The position numbers were made by a program, and so were the translations under genes. A stretch of DNA of 64,000 nt from NCBI GenBank assembly GCA_018222825.1, contig JAAEZO010000003.1, positions 1 through 64,000 of the forward strand. Direction: 5' to 3'. Source of the stretch: Gammaproteobacteria bacterium (lineage in GTDB: Bacteria; Pseudomonadota; Gammaproteobacteria; Enterobacterales; Aeromonadaceae). This document shows positions 23,513-32,987 of the stretch, piece by piece. Each line of letters begins with the position of its first letter. Within the stretch, counting starts at the first letter, position 1. Under the pieces are notes generated by a model. It did not search any database and was not told the origin of the DNA. It saw only the letters and a list, made by a program, of their open reading frames with translations.

Positions 23513-24508
23513 TCATATCCCTTTCCCCTTCAGCCTTTCGTATTCTTTCTTTATAAGCATTTCTATTGTTCTATGTATCGTCAGATCATAGTGCCCCACC
23601 AACTCATCGAGTTTTTTTCCAACATCTACATCTATATATGTGTTAATACTTCTCTTGGATGCTTTTTTCTTTCTAAACTTTTTTTGCCCCCACGCATTTT
23701 TAATTTTATAGACAAACAGTTCTTTACTTGAATCAGGAACAAGCCAGTTGTAAAAAAAAGCATAAGAATATAAGTATTTTTCATGTGGAACTATCGGGGG
23801 TGTTATATAAGTATCATCTATAAATTCCCACTTATACTTCACAAGAATATTAGAGTAAATGTAATCCCACACCCATTCACATTGCTCCTCATTTTCCCTA
23901 TCCAACCATCTTAACTGATCGATTCTACTGTAGATATTCGTCCATTCTATGTGGGCTGAAGAAAGCAGTTTACTTTTATATTCAAAATAATCTGAGAACC
24001 TATTAAGGTACTCTATCACCAACCGTAACCTAGCTTCATGCGATGAGGGCTCAGGTATTATATCAAAACCAAGATTTTTATATCCAAGGGGTTCCCAAAT
24101 AATTTTTTCAACACTACCATATTTGGTGTGCATTGTTGAGCCTGGCATATAATTATCATTTACATGGTGCCTTCTGAAGTAATCATGAAAGCAACCAACT
24201 CTAATCTTAACCCATAACCAGCAGCATGCTTCAGGACTCTCTCTAAGCCAGTTAACACTATCACTGGAAAAGCATTGTGATTTAGCATTGGAGATAACCT
24301 GCCTAATAAACTCATTACGCATTTCTGTGTTTTTAATATACCTATGCACAGACCTGTTGATATCGCTCACGTAACCTTCAACATTAGGCCAGCACGTCTC
24401 CGAACCATTAAGCATCCCTACTCTCACCAAATAGTCTCTGCAGACTTTAAGCAGGGTTATATCTTTAATCTTCAACAGCGGGTCACCGCCTGTGGTATGA
24501 ACTGCCAT
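23513..24508 (-). CDS. Hypothetical protein (331 aa), AT-rich, possible C-terminal ribbon-helix-helix-like segment
   Basis: Long ORF in low-GC DNA; C-terminus SINTYIDVDVGKKLDELVGHYDLTIHRTIEMLIKKEYERL. Confidence 0.6.
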   Translation of the reverse strand: MAVHTTGGDPLLKIKDITLLKVCRDYLVRVGMLNGSETCWPNVEGYVSDINRSVHRYIKNTEMRNEFIRQVISNAKSQCFSSDSVNWLRESPEACCWLWVKIRVGCFHDYFRRHHVNDNYMPGSTMHTKYGSVEKIIWEPLGYKNLGFDIIPEPSSHEARLRLVIEYLNRFSDYFEYKSKLLSSAHIEWTNIYSRIDQLRWLDRENEEQCEWVWDYIYSNILVKYKWEFIDDTYITPPIVPHEKYLYSYAFFYNWLVPDSSKELFVYKIKNAWGQKKFRKKKASKRSINTYIDVDVGKKLDELVGHYDLTIHRTIEMLIKKEYERLKGKGI

Positions 24509-24854
24509 AAAAAAAACCTCAACTATAAAAACATTAAGAGGCTCTTACCTCGCTGAGCACCCCTAACACAAAAAATAATAATTAAAAAAATCCACAAGCG
24601 CCCGACCTACGACATCAAGCAGTAGAAGAGAAAATACCAGAGTGGACACCTAGCCATCTGGAGCCTCAAACCATAAAAATTACTACGTAAATTTTTACCA
24701 TTTTTACAAGATTTTTCAAACTAAATTTTGTAAAATTATCTAATTTTTACAGGCTTATTTACTATCGTTAAAAATGACAACAAACACTTAAAATCAGTGA
24801 CTTACAGGTAAACCTCAGCTAAGTTAAGCTTATGCTTCTTACTTTATTGAGCTC

Positions 24855-24984
24855 ATGGTGGTTAACTCCAGAGCGCCCTTCCTTCAGCATTGCTCGTTGA
24901 GGCTTATGATTTTCCATGCGTCCCCTTTTGTTAGCTGAGCCCCAGGCTTCAGTGACGTGTCGGTTTGTCTAATATAACCACCAT
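24855..24984. other. Structured non-coding region closed by a 10-bp perfect inverted repeat
   Basis: ATGGTGGTTA (24855-24864) and TAACCACCAT (24975-24984), upstream of the Gp2-like gene, no ORF. Confidence 0.4.
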
Positions 24985-25085
24985 CACTCTATAGCCTTAG
25001 AGATGCATACCAATCACTCCCACCCATAGGGGTGGGATAACGAATCCAAATATCATCAGAAATATATTATTACATCGAGGCCTAC

Positions 25086-25108
25086 TCCTATGGACTACGA
25101 CCATAGGA
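25086..25108 (+). promoter_or_regulatory. Hairpin at the ribosome-binding region of the Gp2-like gene
   Basis: TCCTATGG-actacga-CCATAGGA perfect 8-bp stem, about 10 nt before the ATG at 25119. Confidence 0.5.
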
Positions 25109-25118
25109 AGAAAGAGGA

Positions 25119-25787
25119 ATGAACAGCAAACTAAGCCAAGCAGCAAACGCATCCTCAACAGTAATCAGTCATCGGGGAGAGCTGAACCAGAGCCACCTTT
25201 CTCGGATCAAGGAAACCCTAGAAAAAGCACTGACCGAACACCCGAGAACACTTGCCATAAGGGTGGATTTGAGGATGCCTTCAGTTTCAGCTTGTCACCT
25301 GGAGAGAGACAGCCCTGTATTTTTTACCAATAGCAAAGAGGAGCTCATCTCCAGGTTTTTCGCCTCACTAAAAGCTCAGCTGAATCATGACCAGAGCAAG
25401 AGAATTAAAGCCGGCGTCAGGGTGCATAAGTGCACCTTGCGGTACATATGGGCAAGAGAAAGGAGTGAAAATCATAAGGAGCACTATCATGTCATGCTAT
25501 TTCTAAACAAGGACACCTATCGCTTCATTGGGAGTTATAAAAACGAAAGCAACGTACTGGTCAATATGGTCCGTAAAGCATGGAATAGTGCATTAGGTCT
25601 AGATACAGATGATAGAAACCACTTGGTTCACATCCCTAAAAACCCCTTCTACCAGATGAACAGAAACGATCTTATCAACCACCTCCAGGAATATCAGGAG
25701 GTTTACTATCGAGCCAGTTATCTAGCAAAGATTGAGAGTAAAGACCGCAGTGATGGACGGCGATGCTTTGGCTGCTCACAAAAGTAG
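25119..25787 (+). CDS. Inovirus Gp2-type / YagK-YfjJ family replication-associated protein
   Basis: 222 aa; RYIWARERSENHKEHYHVMLFLNKDTYRFIG (HxH-like motif) typical of the inovirus Gp2 family. Confidence 0.8.
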   Translation: MNSKLSQAANASSTVISHRGELNQSHLSRIKETLEKALTEHPRTLAIRVDLRMPSVSACHLERDSPVFFTNSKEELISRFFASLKAQLNHDQSKRIKAGVRVHKCTLRYIWARERSENHKEHYHVMLFLNKDTYRFIGSYKNESNVLVNMVRKAWNSALGLDTDDRNHLVHIPKNPFYQMNRNDLINHLQEYQEVYYRASYLAKIESKDRSDGRRCFGCSQK

Positions 25788-25881
25788 AGCGGTACCACCC
25801 TTAGCCACTCCGCTACCAGATACCTAACGTAAATTTGTACACAGCTGGCATATGTCATGACCAAAACAACCGGAGTTCGTC

Positions 25882-26085
25882 ATGAGATTAATCAAACTTA
25901 AAGAAGTCATGGATTGCACTGGGCTGGCTCGCTCTACTATCTACAAGTTCATATCCGAGGATAGCTTCCCTAAACCTGTCCCCCTGGGTGAGCGTGCTGT
26001 GGCCTGGATAGAAGGTGAAATCCAGGAATGGATTCTCGAACGTATCGCTCTGCGAGACGGCAACACCACCAAGCCAAACCAGTAG
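25882..26085 (+). CDS. AlpA family phage/island transcriptional regulator
   Basis: 67 aa; MRLIKLKEVMDCTGLARSTIYKFISEDSFPKPVPLGERAVAWIEGEIQEWI. Confidence 0.9.
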   Translation: MRLIKLKEVMDCTGLARSTIYKFISEDSFPKPVPLGERAVAWIEGEIQEWILERIALRDGNTTKPNQ

Positions 26086-26213
26086 CAAGTCTATAGCCCT
26101 GCAAGTAGCCCATTCAAGTTTATTTCAAAAACATATCACCCTACTGATATTTGCAGGGCCTCACAGCCCAATCCCCTCGTCTGGACCTCCCAGGCATCAC
26201 TGGAGTATTCGTT

Positions 26214-27167
26214 ATGTCTCACCTCATCGAATCCATGGCCTACGTGGGCCAAACGCCCTGGCATGGACTGGGCAATCAGCTCAGTCGCCAGCAGCCGCTG
26301 TCGGTCTGGCTAAAGGAGGCCGGTATGGTCTGGTCCATCAAGCAAAGCGATGTCATGTTCAACGCCGCCGATGACGGCCTGTTCCTGCGCACTCACGATG
26401 GCGCTCAGGTGCTGTATCGCTCCGATACCCTGGCCCCGCTGTCGGTAGTGTCCAATCGCTACAAGGTGGTGCAGCCCAAGGAGGTGCTGCATTTCTATAA
26501 AGACCTGGTGCATGCCGGTGGCTTTGAGCTGGAAACCGCCGGTGTGCTCAAGGGCGGGCGCAAACTGTGGGCGCTGGCCAAAACCGGCCAGGCAGACAAG
26601 CTCAAGGGGAACGATCACATCAAAGGCTATCTGCTGCTGGCCACCAGTTGCGACGGCACTCTGTGCACCACGGCACAGTTCACCTCTGTGCGAGTGGCGT
26701 GCAACAACACTCTGCAGGTGGCTGTTAACCAGAAAGCCGGAGCCATCAAGGTGCCCCACTCCACCGTGTTTGACCCCAAGCAGGTAAAAGAGGCTCTGGG
26801 GCTGGGCCTGTCGAGCTGGGATACCTTCATGCGCGACCTGAAGGCCATGAGCCAACGCCCGGTCTCGCCAGTAGAAGCTCACCGCTTTTTTGCGGAAGTA
26901 CTGGACGACCCTTGCGCCACCGATAGCGATCTGTTGCCCTCCAAACCCATGCAGCAACTGCTGAGCCTGTACGACGGTGCTGGTATGGGCGCAGACCTGG
27001 CTTCCAGCAAGAACACCGCCTGGGGCCTGGTGAACGCCATGACCGAATTTGTGGACCATCACCGCCGTGCCCGCAGCCAGGATAACCGGCTCGACTCCGC
27101 CTGGTTTGGGCTTGGCGCTCAACTGAAACAAAAAGCCTACGGCCAGGCCATGGCCCTGCTTTCCTGA
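26214..27167 (+). CDS. DUF932 domain-containing (phage/plasmid-like) protein
   Basis: MSHLIESMAYVGQTPWHGLGNQL; LSVVSNRYKVVQPKEVLHFYKDLV. Confidence 0.88.
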   Translation: MSHLIESMAYVGQTPWHGLGNQLSRQQPLSVWLKEAGMVWSIKQSDVMFNAADDGLFLRTHDGAQVLYRSDTLAPLSVVSNRYKVVQPKEVLHFYKDLVHAGGFELETAGVLKGGRKLWALAKTGQADKLKGNDHIKGYLLLATSCDGTLCTTAQFTSVRVACNNTLQVAVNQKAGAIKVPHSTVFDPKQVKEALGLGLSSWDTFMRDLKAMSQRPVSPVEAHRFFAEVLDDPCATDSDLLPSKPMQQLLSLYDGAGMGADLASSKNTAWGLVNAMTEFVDHHRRARSQDNRLDSAWFGLGAQLKQKAYGQAMALLS

Positions 27168-27191
27168 ATTGATTACCCACACAGCTCACAT

Positions 27192-27223
27192 AGGCCCTGC
27201 TGGCGCTTGCCAGCAGGGCCTTT
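27192..27223 (+). terminator. Terminator-like hairpin immediately upstream of the YqaJ gene
   Basis: AGGCCCTGCTGG-cgcttg-CCAGCAGGGCCT-TT; 12-bp perfect stem. Confidence 0.65.
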
Positions 27224-27244
27224 ATGCGTTTAAGGAGACTCACC

Positions 27245-28228
27245 ATGAAAACTCGTTACTCTCAAGCCCTGCGTCTGGCCGACACCAAGGCACTCACTCA
27301 CCAACAATGGCTGGAGGTTCGCCAATCCGGTATCGGCTCATCCGATGCCGCCGTGGCCATTGGTCTCTCTCCCTATAAGAGCCCCTTGTCACTCTGGCTG
27401 GAGAAAACCGGCCGTCGTCCGGCAGCGGACTTAAGCAACAACGAAGCGGTATTCTGGGGCACCACCCTGGAGCCGGTGCTGGCTTACGTTTATGCCCAAC
27501 GCACCAGGCTCAAGGTGCGCCGGGTGAATGCGGTGCTGCAACACCCGGACCATCCCTTTATGCTTGCCAATCTGGATCGGGAAGTGCTGGGCCATCCCGA
27601 TGGCGTGGGCACGCTGGAGATCAAGACCGCCGGCTATCACTCCGCGCCCCAGTGGGAGCAGGGCATTCCCCTCGCCTACCAGTGCCAGGTGCTGCATCAA
27701 CTGGCCGTCACCGGCCATGCCTGGGCCGATGTGGCAGTACTGATTGCCGGACAGGATTTTCGTATTTACCGCATCAATCGGGACGACGACAAAATCGCCG
27801 ATCTCATTCGGCGGGAAAGTGCCTTCTGGCAGCATGTACTCGACGACACCCAGCCAGAGCCGGACGGTTCGGAAGACGCCGGCCAGGCCCTGCAGGCGCT
27901 CTACCCCCAAGACAAGACACCGGTGCTAGATCTCACCGAGTCGGCGGAAATGAACACCCTGTTCAGCCACTTTCTCAGTGCCAAGGAGAAGAAGGAAGAA
28001 GCCGAAGCCCGGGAGTCCAGGCTCAAGCAGCAACTGCAGGCCGCCCTGGGCGATGCCGGCGGCGCAGTATTTCAGGAAGGAAAGATCAGCTGGAAACGCA
28101 GCCGTGATCGCATGGTACCCGATATAGAAAAGCTCAGTAACTCCCATCCGGAATGGCTGCAGCATTGCAGTAAAACCGTGCCCGGCTCACGCCGCTTTAC
28201 CGTGCAACTGCAAAGGAGCAAGTCATGA
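27245..28228 (+). CDS. YqaJ viral recombinase / lambda-exonuclease family nuclease
   Basis: QQWLEVRQSGIGSSDAAVAIGLSPYKSPLSLWLEKTG; LEIKTAGYHSAPQWEQGIPLAYQCQVLHQLAV. Confidence 0.9.
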   Translation: MKTRYSQALRLADTKALTHQQWLEVRQSGIGSSDAAVAIGLSPYKSPLSLWLEKTGRRPAADLSNNEAVFWGTTLEPVLAYVYAQRTRLKVRRVNAVLQHPDHPFMLANLDREVLGHPDGVGTLEIKTAGYHSAPQWEQGIPLAYQCQVLHQLAVTGHAWADVAVLIAGQDFRIYRINRDDDKIADLIRRESAFWQHVLDDTQPEPDGSEDAGQALQALYPQDKTPVLDLTESAEMNTLFSHFLSAKEKKEEAEARESRLKQQLQAALGDAGGAVFQEGKISWKRSRDRMVPDIEKLSNSHPEWLQHCSKTVPGSRRFTVQLQRSKS

Positions 28229-29133
28229 TAAAAGGACTGGCCATCACGCCGCCCATTATCGGACGGATCAGCATTGGCAAGCTGGTAAACAAAAACGACA
28301 AATGGCTGCCGGAAAAAGACGACAGCTTTACCCTCACCACTCAGGTTCAAAACCGCAACGGCTGGATGCTGCATCCACTGCACCAGCAATACGCTGAAAC
28401 GGCAGCCAACGGCAAGATCCGCGCTATCCCGGTGCGGGTATTGTTCAACGACAGTGAGCTGAACCTGCGGGCCGAGTACAGCGTCTTTGATCGCAGCACC
28501 GGACGGCCGCTGTGCGTGGGCAATGGTGAGACTGCCAAGCGCGTTAATGAAAGGGGAATAGAAGAAGTGACCTGCCCGGGGCCGGAGTATTGCCGCTTTG
28601 CTCATGAGCATGGCTGCAAACTCTATGGCCGTCTTAACCTGCAGGTGGAGGGGCAGAACGACGAACTGGGCAGCTTTATCTTTCGCACCACGGGTTACAA
28701 CTCGGTGCGTACTCTGGCGGCCCGGCTACGCTACTTTGAGGCAGTGACCGGTGGCCATACTCGACATTTGGCGCTGCAACTCAAACTCAGGGCCAAGAGC
28801 ACCACCCAGTCTTACCGCACTCCGGTGTATTACGTGGATTTAACCCTGCGCGACGAGGACACCCTGGCAGACGCGGTGCGCGCCGCACTACAGGAGGCAG
28901 AGCACTACCGGCAGGCCGGGGTGAACATGGCCAGCCTGGAACACACCGCCAGGCAACTGCTGCACAACGGCCAGTTTGAAGACGGTGAAGATGAAGTCCC
29001 GCTGTTGCTGGACGAGTTCTACCCGGAACAAACCGAGCAGCCAGAGCCTGCCCAAGACGCAAAACCTGCCACACTGGTCAAGGCCACTCGCCTGACCAAC
29101 AAACTTGGCACTGTCGCTCCATCAACCAAATAG
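28225..29133 (+). CDS. Island protein annotated elsewhere as hydrolase/metal-binding, Gp3-like recombination-associated protein
   Basis: 302 aa; ATGA overlap with the YqaJ gene; ...TCPGPEYCRFAHEHGCKLYGRLNLQVEGQNDELGSFIFRTTGYNSVRTLAARL. Confidence 0.6.
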   Translation: MIKGLAITPPIIGRISIGKLVNKNDKWLPEKDDSFTLTTQVQNRNGWMLHPLHQQYAETAANGKIRAIPVRVLFNDSELNLRAEYSVFDRSTGRPLCVGNGETAKRVNERGIEEVTCPGPEYCRFAHEHGCKLYGRLNLQVEGQNDELGSFIFRTTGYNSVRTLAARLRYFEAVTGGHTRHLALQLKLRAKSTTQSYRTPVYYVDLTLRDEDTLADAVRAALQEAEHYRQAGVNMASLEHTARQLLHNGQFEDGEDEVPLLLDEFYPEQTEQPEPAQDAKPATLVKATRLTNKLGTVAPSTK

Positions 29134-29146
29134 AAACGAGAAAAAA

Positions 29147-29236
29147 ATGAACAAACCCTGGATTGAATGGCTTGCCTGGGGGCTGTTAATCATCATTGCT
29201 GGCGTTTCAGTTTATCTGGAAGTGAAACGCTTTTAG
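29147..29236 (+). CDS. Putative 29-aa single-TM peptide
   Basis: ATG..TAG encodes [29 protein letters not shown], preceded by AAACGAGAAAAAA. Confidence 0.45.
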   Translation: MNKPWIEWLAWGLLIIIAGVSVYLEVKRF

Positions 29237-29268
29237 CCCTCTCGCCCTGGTTACACATATCCCTTTAC

Positions 29269-29294
29269 GCGCCGCCCCTGAGCGGCGCTTTTTT
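29269..29294 (+). terminator. Intrinsic terminator immediately upstream of radC
   Basis: GCGCCGC-ccctga-GCGGCGC-TTTTTT. Confidence 0.75.
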
Positions 29295-29310
29295 ATGCCT
29301 GGAGGATCCC

Positions 29311-29808
29311 ATGAGCAATAACACCTTTGTGGCCGGCGAACAGTCCGGCACCTACCTGGCCCCCGGTCCGGTGACCGAGGCCGATATTCTGCACATGGCT
29401 CACAAGCTGGCCCGACGGCGGCTGGCCAAGGGCCGGGTACTCGACGCCCCGAGCAAAACCTTTGAGGCGCTGCAAACCCTGCTGCAGGAATGCGAGCACG
29501 AAATCTTTGCGGTGGTCCTGCTCGACAATCAGCACCGCATTCTGCGCTTTGAACACCTGTTTCGCGGCACCATCGACGCCGCCAGCGTCTACCCCAGGGA
29601 AGTGGTCAAGCTGGCTTTGACCTGTAACGCAGCCGCCGCCATCTTTGTACATAACCACCCGTCCGGCGATCCCGAGCCCAGCAAGGCAGACGTGGCCATT
29701 ACCCAGCGCCTGCGGGATGCACTTAGCCTGGTGGATATCCGCACCCTGGATCATGTGGTTGTTGGCCTGGAAGGCTGTGTGTCATTGGCTGAACGTGGCC
29801 AGATTTAA
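29311..29808 (+). CDS. RadC family JAB/MPN domain protein
   Basis: 166 aa; [62 protein letters not shown]. Confidence 0.93.
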   Translation: MSNNTFVAGEQSGTYLAPGPVTEADILHMAHKLARRRLAKGRVLDAPSKTFEALQTLLQECEHEIFAVVLLDNQHRILRFEHLFRGTIDAASVYPREVVKLALTCNAAAAIFVHNHPSGDPEPSKADVAITQRLRDALSLVDIRTLDHVVVGLEGCVSLAERGQI

Positions 29809-29822
29809 CCCAAGGAGCCCCC

Positions 29823-30167
29823 ATGGAGTTCAACCCGAATGAGCTGGAGCCCCAGTTCAACGAGCAACGGTTTTGGCGCAAACTCAGAGCCAACCTGCGC
29901 CGGGCAGGTAAAGAAGTGATCCGCCACTGCCTGTGCCTGCACTACGCGGCCCAAAAGCCGGAGACCCCGCTCTGGGCCAAAACGGTGGTGTATGGTGCCT
30001 TGGCCTACTTCCTCATCCCATTGGATGCCATACCGGATGCCGTGTTCGTGATTGGCTACAGCGATGACCTGGCGGTGCTGAGCGCCGCCCTGGTCACCAT
30101 CTCGCTGTACGTGGATGCGGAGGTAGAGAGCCAAGCCGACCGCAAGTTGCGGGAGTGGTTTGGGTAG
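29823..30167 (+). CDS. YkvA/DUF1232 family membrane protein
   Basis: KTVVYGALAYFLIPLDAIPDAVFVIGYSDDLAVLSAAL. Confidence 0.88.
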   Translation: MEFNPNELEPQFNEQRFWRKLRANLRRAGKEVIRHCLCLHYAAQKPETPLWAKTVVYGALAYFLIPLDAIPDAVFVIGYSDDLAVLSAALVTISLYVDAEVESQADRKLREWFG

Positions 30168-30176
30168 ATAAATAGA

Positions 30177-30204
30177 AAAAGCGACTAACCGTCGCTTTTT
30201 TTTT
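30177..30204 (+). terminator. Intrinsic terminator whose T-run is the IS insertion site
   Basis: AGCGAC-taacc-GTCGCT followed by a T run up to 30204. Confidence 0.75.
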
Positions 30205-30263
30205 GGGGTATACGGATTTAATGGTTGATGGGGCACCTTCACCCCATCAATCTGATACCACCC

Positions 30264-31553
30264 TCAGATGGTTGATAGATCGACTCCGTAGTTGAGTTCC
30301 TCTGCGAAGTCCGGCAGTCCGTAACCGATGGTTTTCTTGTAGAAAGGAGAGACCTTCGCAGTCGGTGCCTTCTTCTTGTGCTTCGTGGTGTAGAGCATTC
30401 GTGCCCGCATCACCTCGAAGGAGTAACCGCGCCCTTCACGGTTCTTGTCCTTGGCCAGTCGGTTGATGGACTCCGTGTAAGCGTTGGTGACGGGCATGTC
30501 CGTCTCGAAGTAGGTCATGGTCTCTTCGCGCCAGTTTCCCACTGCCCTGACCAGATCGCTCCAGACTTCCTTTTGGCCCTTCGGGATGGTGGCTATCCAC
30601 TCGTCCAGGGCGGCTTCTGCCTGGAGCCGTGTGGTGGCGTCCCAGATGCCGTAGAAGCGCTCCTTGTGCTCGTAGGCGGCCAGCAGTTGCGGGAACGCGC
30701 CTGTCCAGGTCTCCATGATGAGGCGCTCCCGGTCTGAGACTTCGTGAGCGCGTTTCAGCAGGATTTTCCGGTCTCCCTTGAGAGTCCGGCTCTGGGACGG
30801 TTTCAGCTCCTTTCTGAGGCCCTTGCGCACTCTCTCTAGGGCATCGTTGGCCATGCGCACCACATGGAACTTATCGACCACGATACGGGCCTGGGGCAGC
30901 ACAGCCTTGACCGCTGCCCGGTAGGGGTTCCACATGTCCATGCTGACGATCTCGACCTTTTGCCGGTCTTTCAGCTTCATCAGGTAGTTGGTCACCACGT
31001 CCTGGCGGCGGGTGGCCAGCAGGTCGAGCAGGGTTCGCTCCTCAATGTTGGTCAGAATGCAGCGGTAGCGCTTGTTCAGGTATAGCTCGTCAATGCCCAG
31101 GATGCGGGGCGTCTCGAAGCGGTGCCAGCGCCCCAGGAACTCGGCGCGGGCGTTGAAGATGTCGCGCACCGTCTTCTCGTCCAGGCCGGTCTGTGCCGCC
31201 ACAAAGGTGTAGGGGTGGTTGAAGGATTCCTTCTCCACGTACTCATGCAGCCGCAGTGTCATACGGAATCCGTCCACCATCTCCGGTAGCTGGGGCCTGA
31301 ATGTTGTCTTGCAGGCCCGGCAGGTGTATCGGCGGCGGACCACCCAGAGAGTGACCCGCTTGCCGTGGATGGGCAGATCACGATAGGGAACGTCACGCTT
31401 GCCGAACCGTACGAACTCACCCTGCACGCCGCATTCCTCGCAGGCGATGGGATCGGGCACGTCCACCTGGAAGTGCATTTCGTCGTCGATTGATTTGCAG
31501 CCCAGTACTTGGTATTGCGGCAGGTGAAGGATGTTGTCGGGAAGTTCGGTCAT
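30264..31553 (-). CDS. tnpA: ISL3 family transposase
   Basis: 429 aa; N-terminal zinc-finger (CEECGVQGE.../CRACKTTF), ILGIDELYLNKRYRCILTNIE, FHVVRMANDALERVRKGLRK, TNAYTESINRLAKDKNREGRGYSFE. Confidence 0.96.
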   Translation of the reverse strand: MTELPDNILHLPQYQVLGCKSIDDEMHFQVDVPDPIACEECGVQGEFVRFGKRDVPYRDLPIHGKRVTLWVVRRRYTCRACKTTFRPQLPEMVDGFRMTLRLHEYVEKESFNHPYTFVAAQTGLDEKTVRDIFNARAEFLGRWHRFETPRILGIDELYLNKRYRCILTNIEERTLLDLLATRRQDVVTNYLMKLKDRQKVEIVSMDMWNPYRAAVKAVLPQARIVVDKFHVVRMANDALERVRKGLRKELKPSQSRTLKGDRKILLKRAHEVSDRERLIMETWTGAFPQLLAAYEHKERFYGIWDATTRLQAEAALDEWIATIPKGQKEVWSDLVRAVGNWREETMTYFETDMPVTNAYTESINRLAKDKNREGRGYSFEVMRARMLYTTKHKKKAPTAKVSPFYKKTIGYGLPDFAEELNYGVDLSTI

Positions 31554-31574
31554 GGTGTTGTATAGGCGTAGGTG

Positions 31575-32087
31575 TCAGTCAGATCCATCCGGCTCGGCAT
31601 TGGTGTTTGCTTTTTTACCCAACAAGCTGCTGGAAACGAAAAGTAAGGCACCGAGGACAATTGCAATATCAGCCAGGTTGAAGGCCGGCCAATGCCAGTC
31701 TCGCCAATAGAAATCAAAGGAATCCACAACATAGCCGCGAAAGACCCGGTCAATCAGGTTGCCCATGGCGCCACCGAGGATAAGACTGTAAGCGATGGCT
31801 TCTCCTTTATGACGATTTTCAAGGATCAGCTTGATCAGAAAAATCGAGACCACTACCGCGATTCCGATAAAAAAGTAGCGCTGCCAGCCTCCACCATTCG
31901 CAAAAAGACTGAATGCGGCACCGGTGTTCCATAGGTGCACCCAGTTAAAGAACGGGGTCACCGAAACATACTCGCCATAGGCCATTGATTGCTGCACCAG
32001 CCACTTTACAGCCTGATCAGACGCTGCCAGCAGGCCCGATATGGACAATAGGGCATACGGCGAGAGCTTTTTGCCAATAATGAGCAT
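31575..32087 (-). CDS. lspA: Lipoprotein signal peptidase carried by the IS
   Basis: FFNWVHLWNTGAAFSLFANGGGWQRYFFIG; GGAMGNLIDRVFRGYVVDSFDFYW...FNLADIAIVLGALL. Confidence 0.95.
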   Translation of the reverse strand: MLIIGKKLSPYALLSISGLLAASDQAVKWLVQQSMAYGEYVSVTPFFNWVHLWNTGAAFSLFANGGGWQRYFFIGIAVVVSIFLIKLILENRHKGEAIAYSLILGGAMGNLIDRVFRGYVVDSFDFYWRDWHWPAFNLADIAIVLGALLFVSSSLLGKKANTNAEPDGSD

Positions 32088-32090
32088 TAT

Positions 32091-32987
32091 TTAACCCTTC
32101 AACGCCAAAATGCGTCTGGCACCGTTAAGTACAATGCCCCCCGTGATGGTGCCGATAATCAGATCCGGATAATTGGAACCGGTCCACGCGACCAGGGCGC
32201 CGGCGGTGATGACCCCCAGGTTGATCACCACGTCGTTGGCCGAGAATATCCAGCTTGCCTTCATGTGCGCCCCGCCTTCCCGATGTTTGGATATGAGCAG
32301 CAGACAACTGGTATTGGCAATCAATGCGACGAATGCGATAGCCATCATCACCAGCGATTCAGGCTCACTACCGAATACAAAGCGTCTCACCACCTCTACG
32401 AGCACGCCCACAGCCAAGATCAGTTGCAGTACACCAGCAAGATGCGCGGCACGTACCTGCATTTTCACGCTATGTCCAACCGCATAAAGGGCAAGCCCGT
32501 ACACCGCCGCATCGGCAAAATTGTCCAGGGATTCTCCAATCAGGCCGGTGGACTGGGCGATCAGACCGGCAGTCATTTCCACCACGAACAGAAGTGCATT
32601 GATGCCGAGCAACCAGCGCAGGGTCCTGGATTCTTGCTTAGCAGAAGCTGCCGAAAACTCGGCGGCCTTGATGGTCTCCGGATTTGCAGCGACGGTTTCC
32701 TGAAGCGAGGCGCCTAGCCCCAAGGTCTTCAGTTTCGAGGTGACGGGCTCGACCTCGCCGTCATGCACGACCTTCAGCCGGCGGTTCGACAAGTCGAAGG
32801 ACAGCGCCCGAATCTCCTCAAAGCCGTTCAGGGCTAGGCGAATCATTCGTTCTTCTGATGGACAGTCCATCTTCGGCACGGCATAAACACTGACCCATCT
32901 CCCTGGCGCCTCGGAGGAGGCCTGTATATCGGTATCCGCTGCGGACGTTGCATCACCGCCACAGGCGCCACCACAGGATTTGCTCAT
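32091..32987 (-). CDS. CDF cation efflux transporter with N-terminal HMA-like domain
   Basis: MSKSCGGACGG...YAVPKMDCPSEERMIRLALNG; STGLIGESLDNFADAAVYGLALYAVG; SWIFSANDVVINLGVITAGALV. Confidence 0.92.
   Translation of the reverse strand: MSKSCGGACGGDATSAADTDIQASSEAPGRWVSVYAVPKMDCPSEERMIRLALNGFEEIRALSFDLSNRRLKVVHDGEVEPVTSKLKTLGLGASLQETVAANPETIKAAEFSAASAKQESRTLRWLLGINALLFVVEMTAGLIAQSTGLIGESLDNFADAAVYGLALYAVGHSVKMQVRAAHLAGVLQLILAVGVLVEVVRRFVFGSEPESLVMMAIAFVALIANTSCLLLISKHREGGAHMKASWIFSANDVVINLGVITAGALVAWTGSNYPDLIIGTITGGIVLNGARRILALKG

Noticed and set aside
23272-23556. 94-aa ORF at the island left end as a real gene
   Set aside because: It starts within the repeated att-flanking region and overlaps the 3' end of the minus-strand gene; at most a degenerate fragment.
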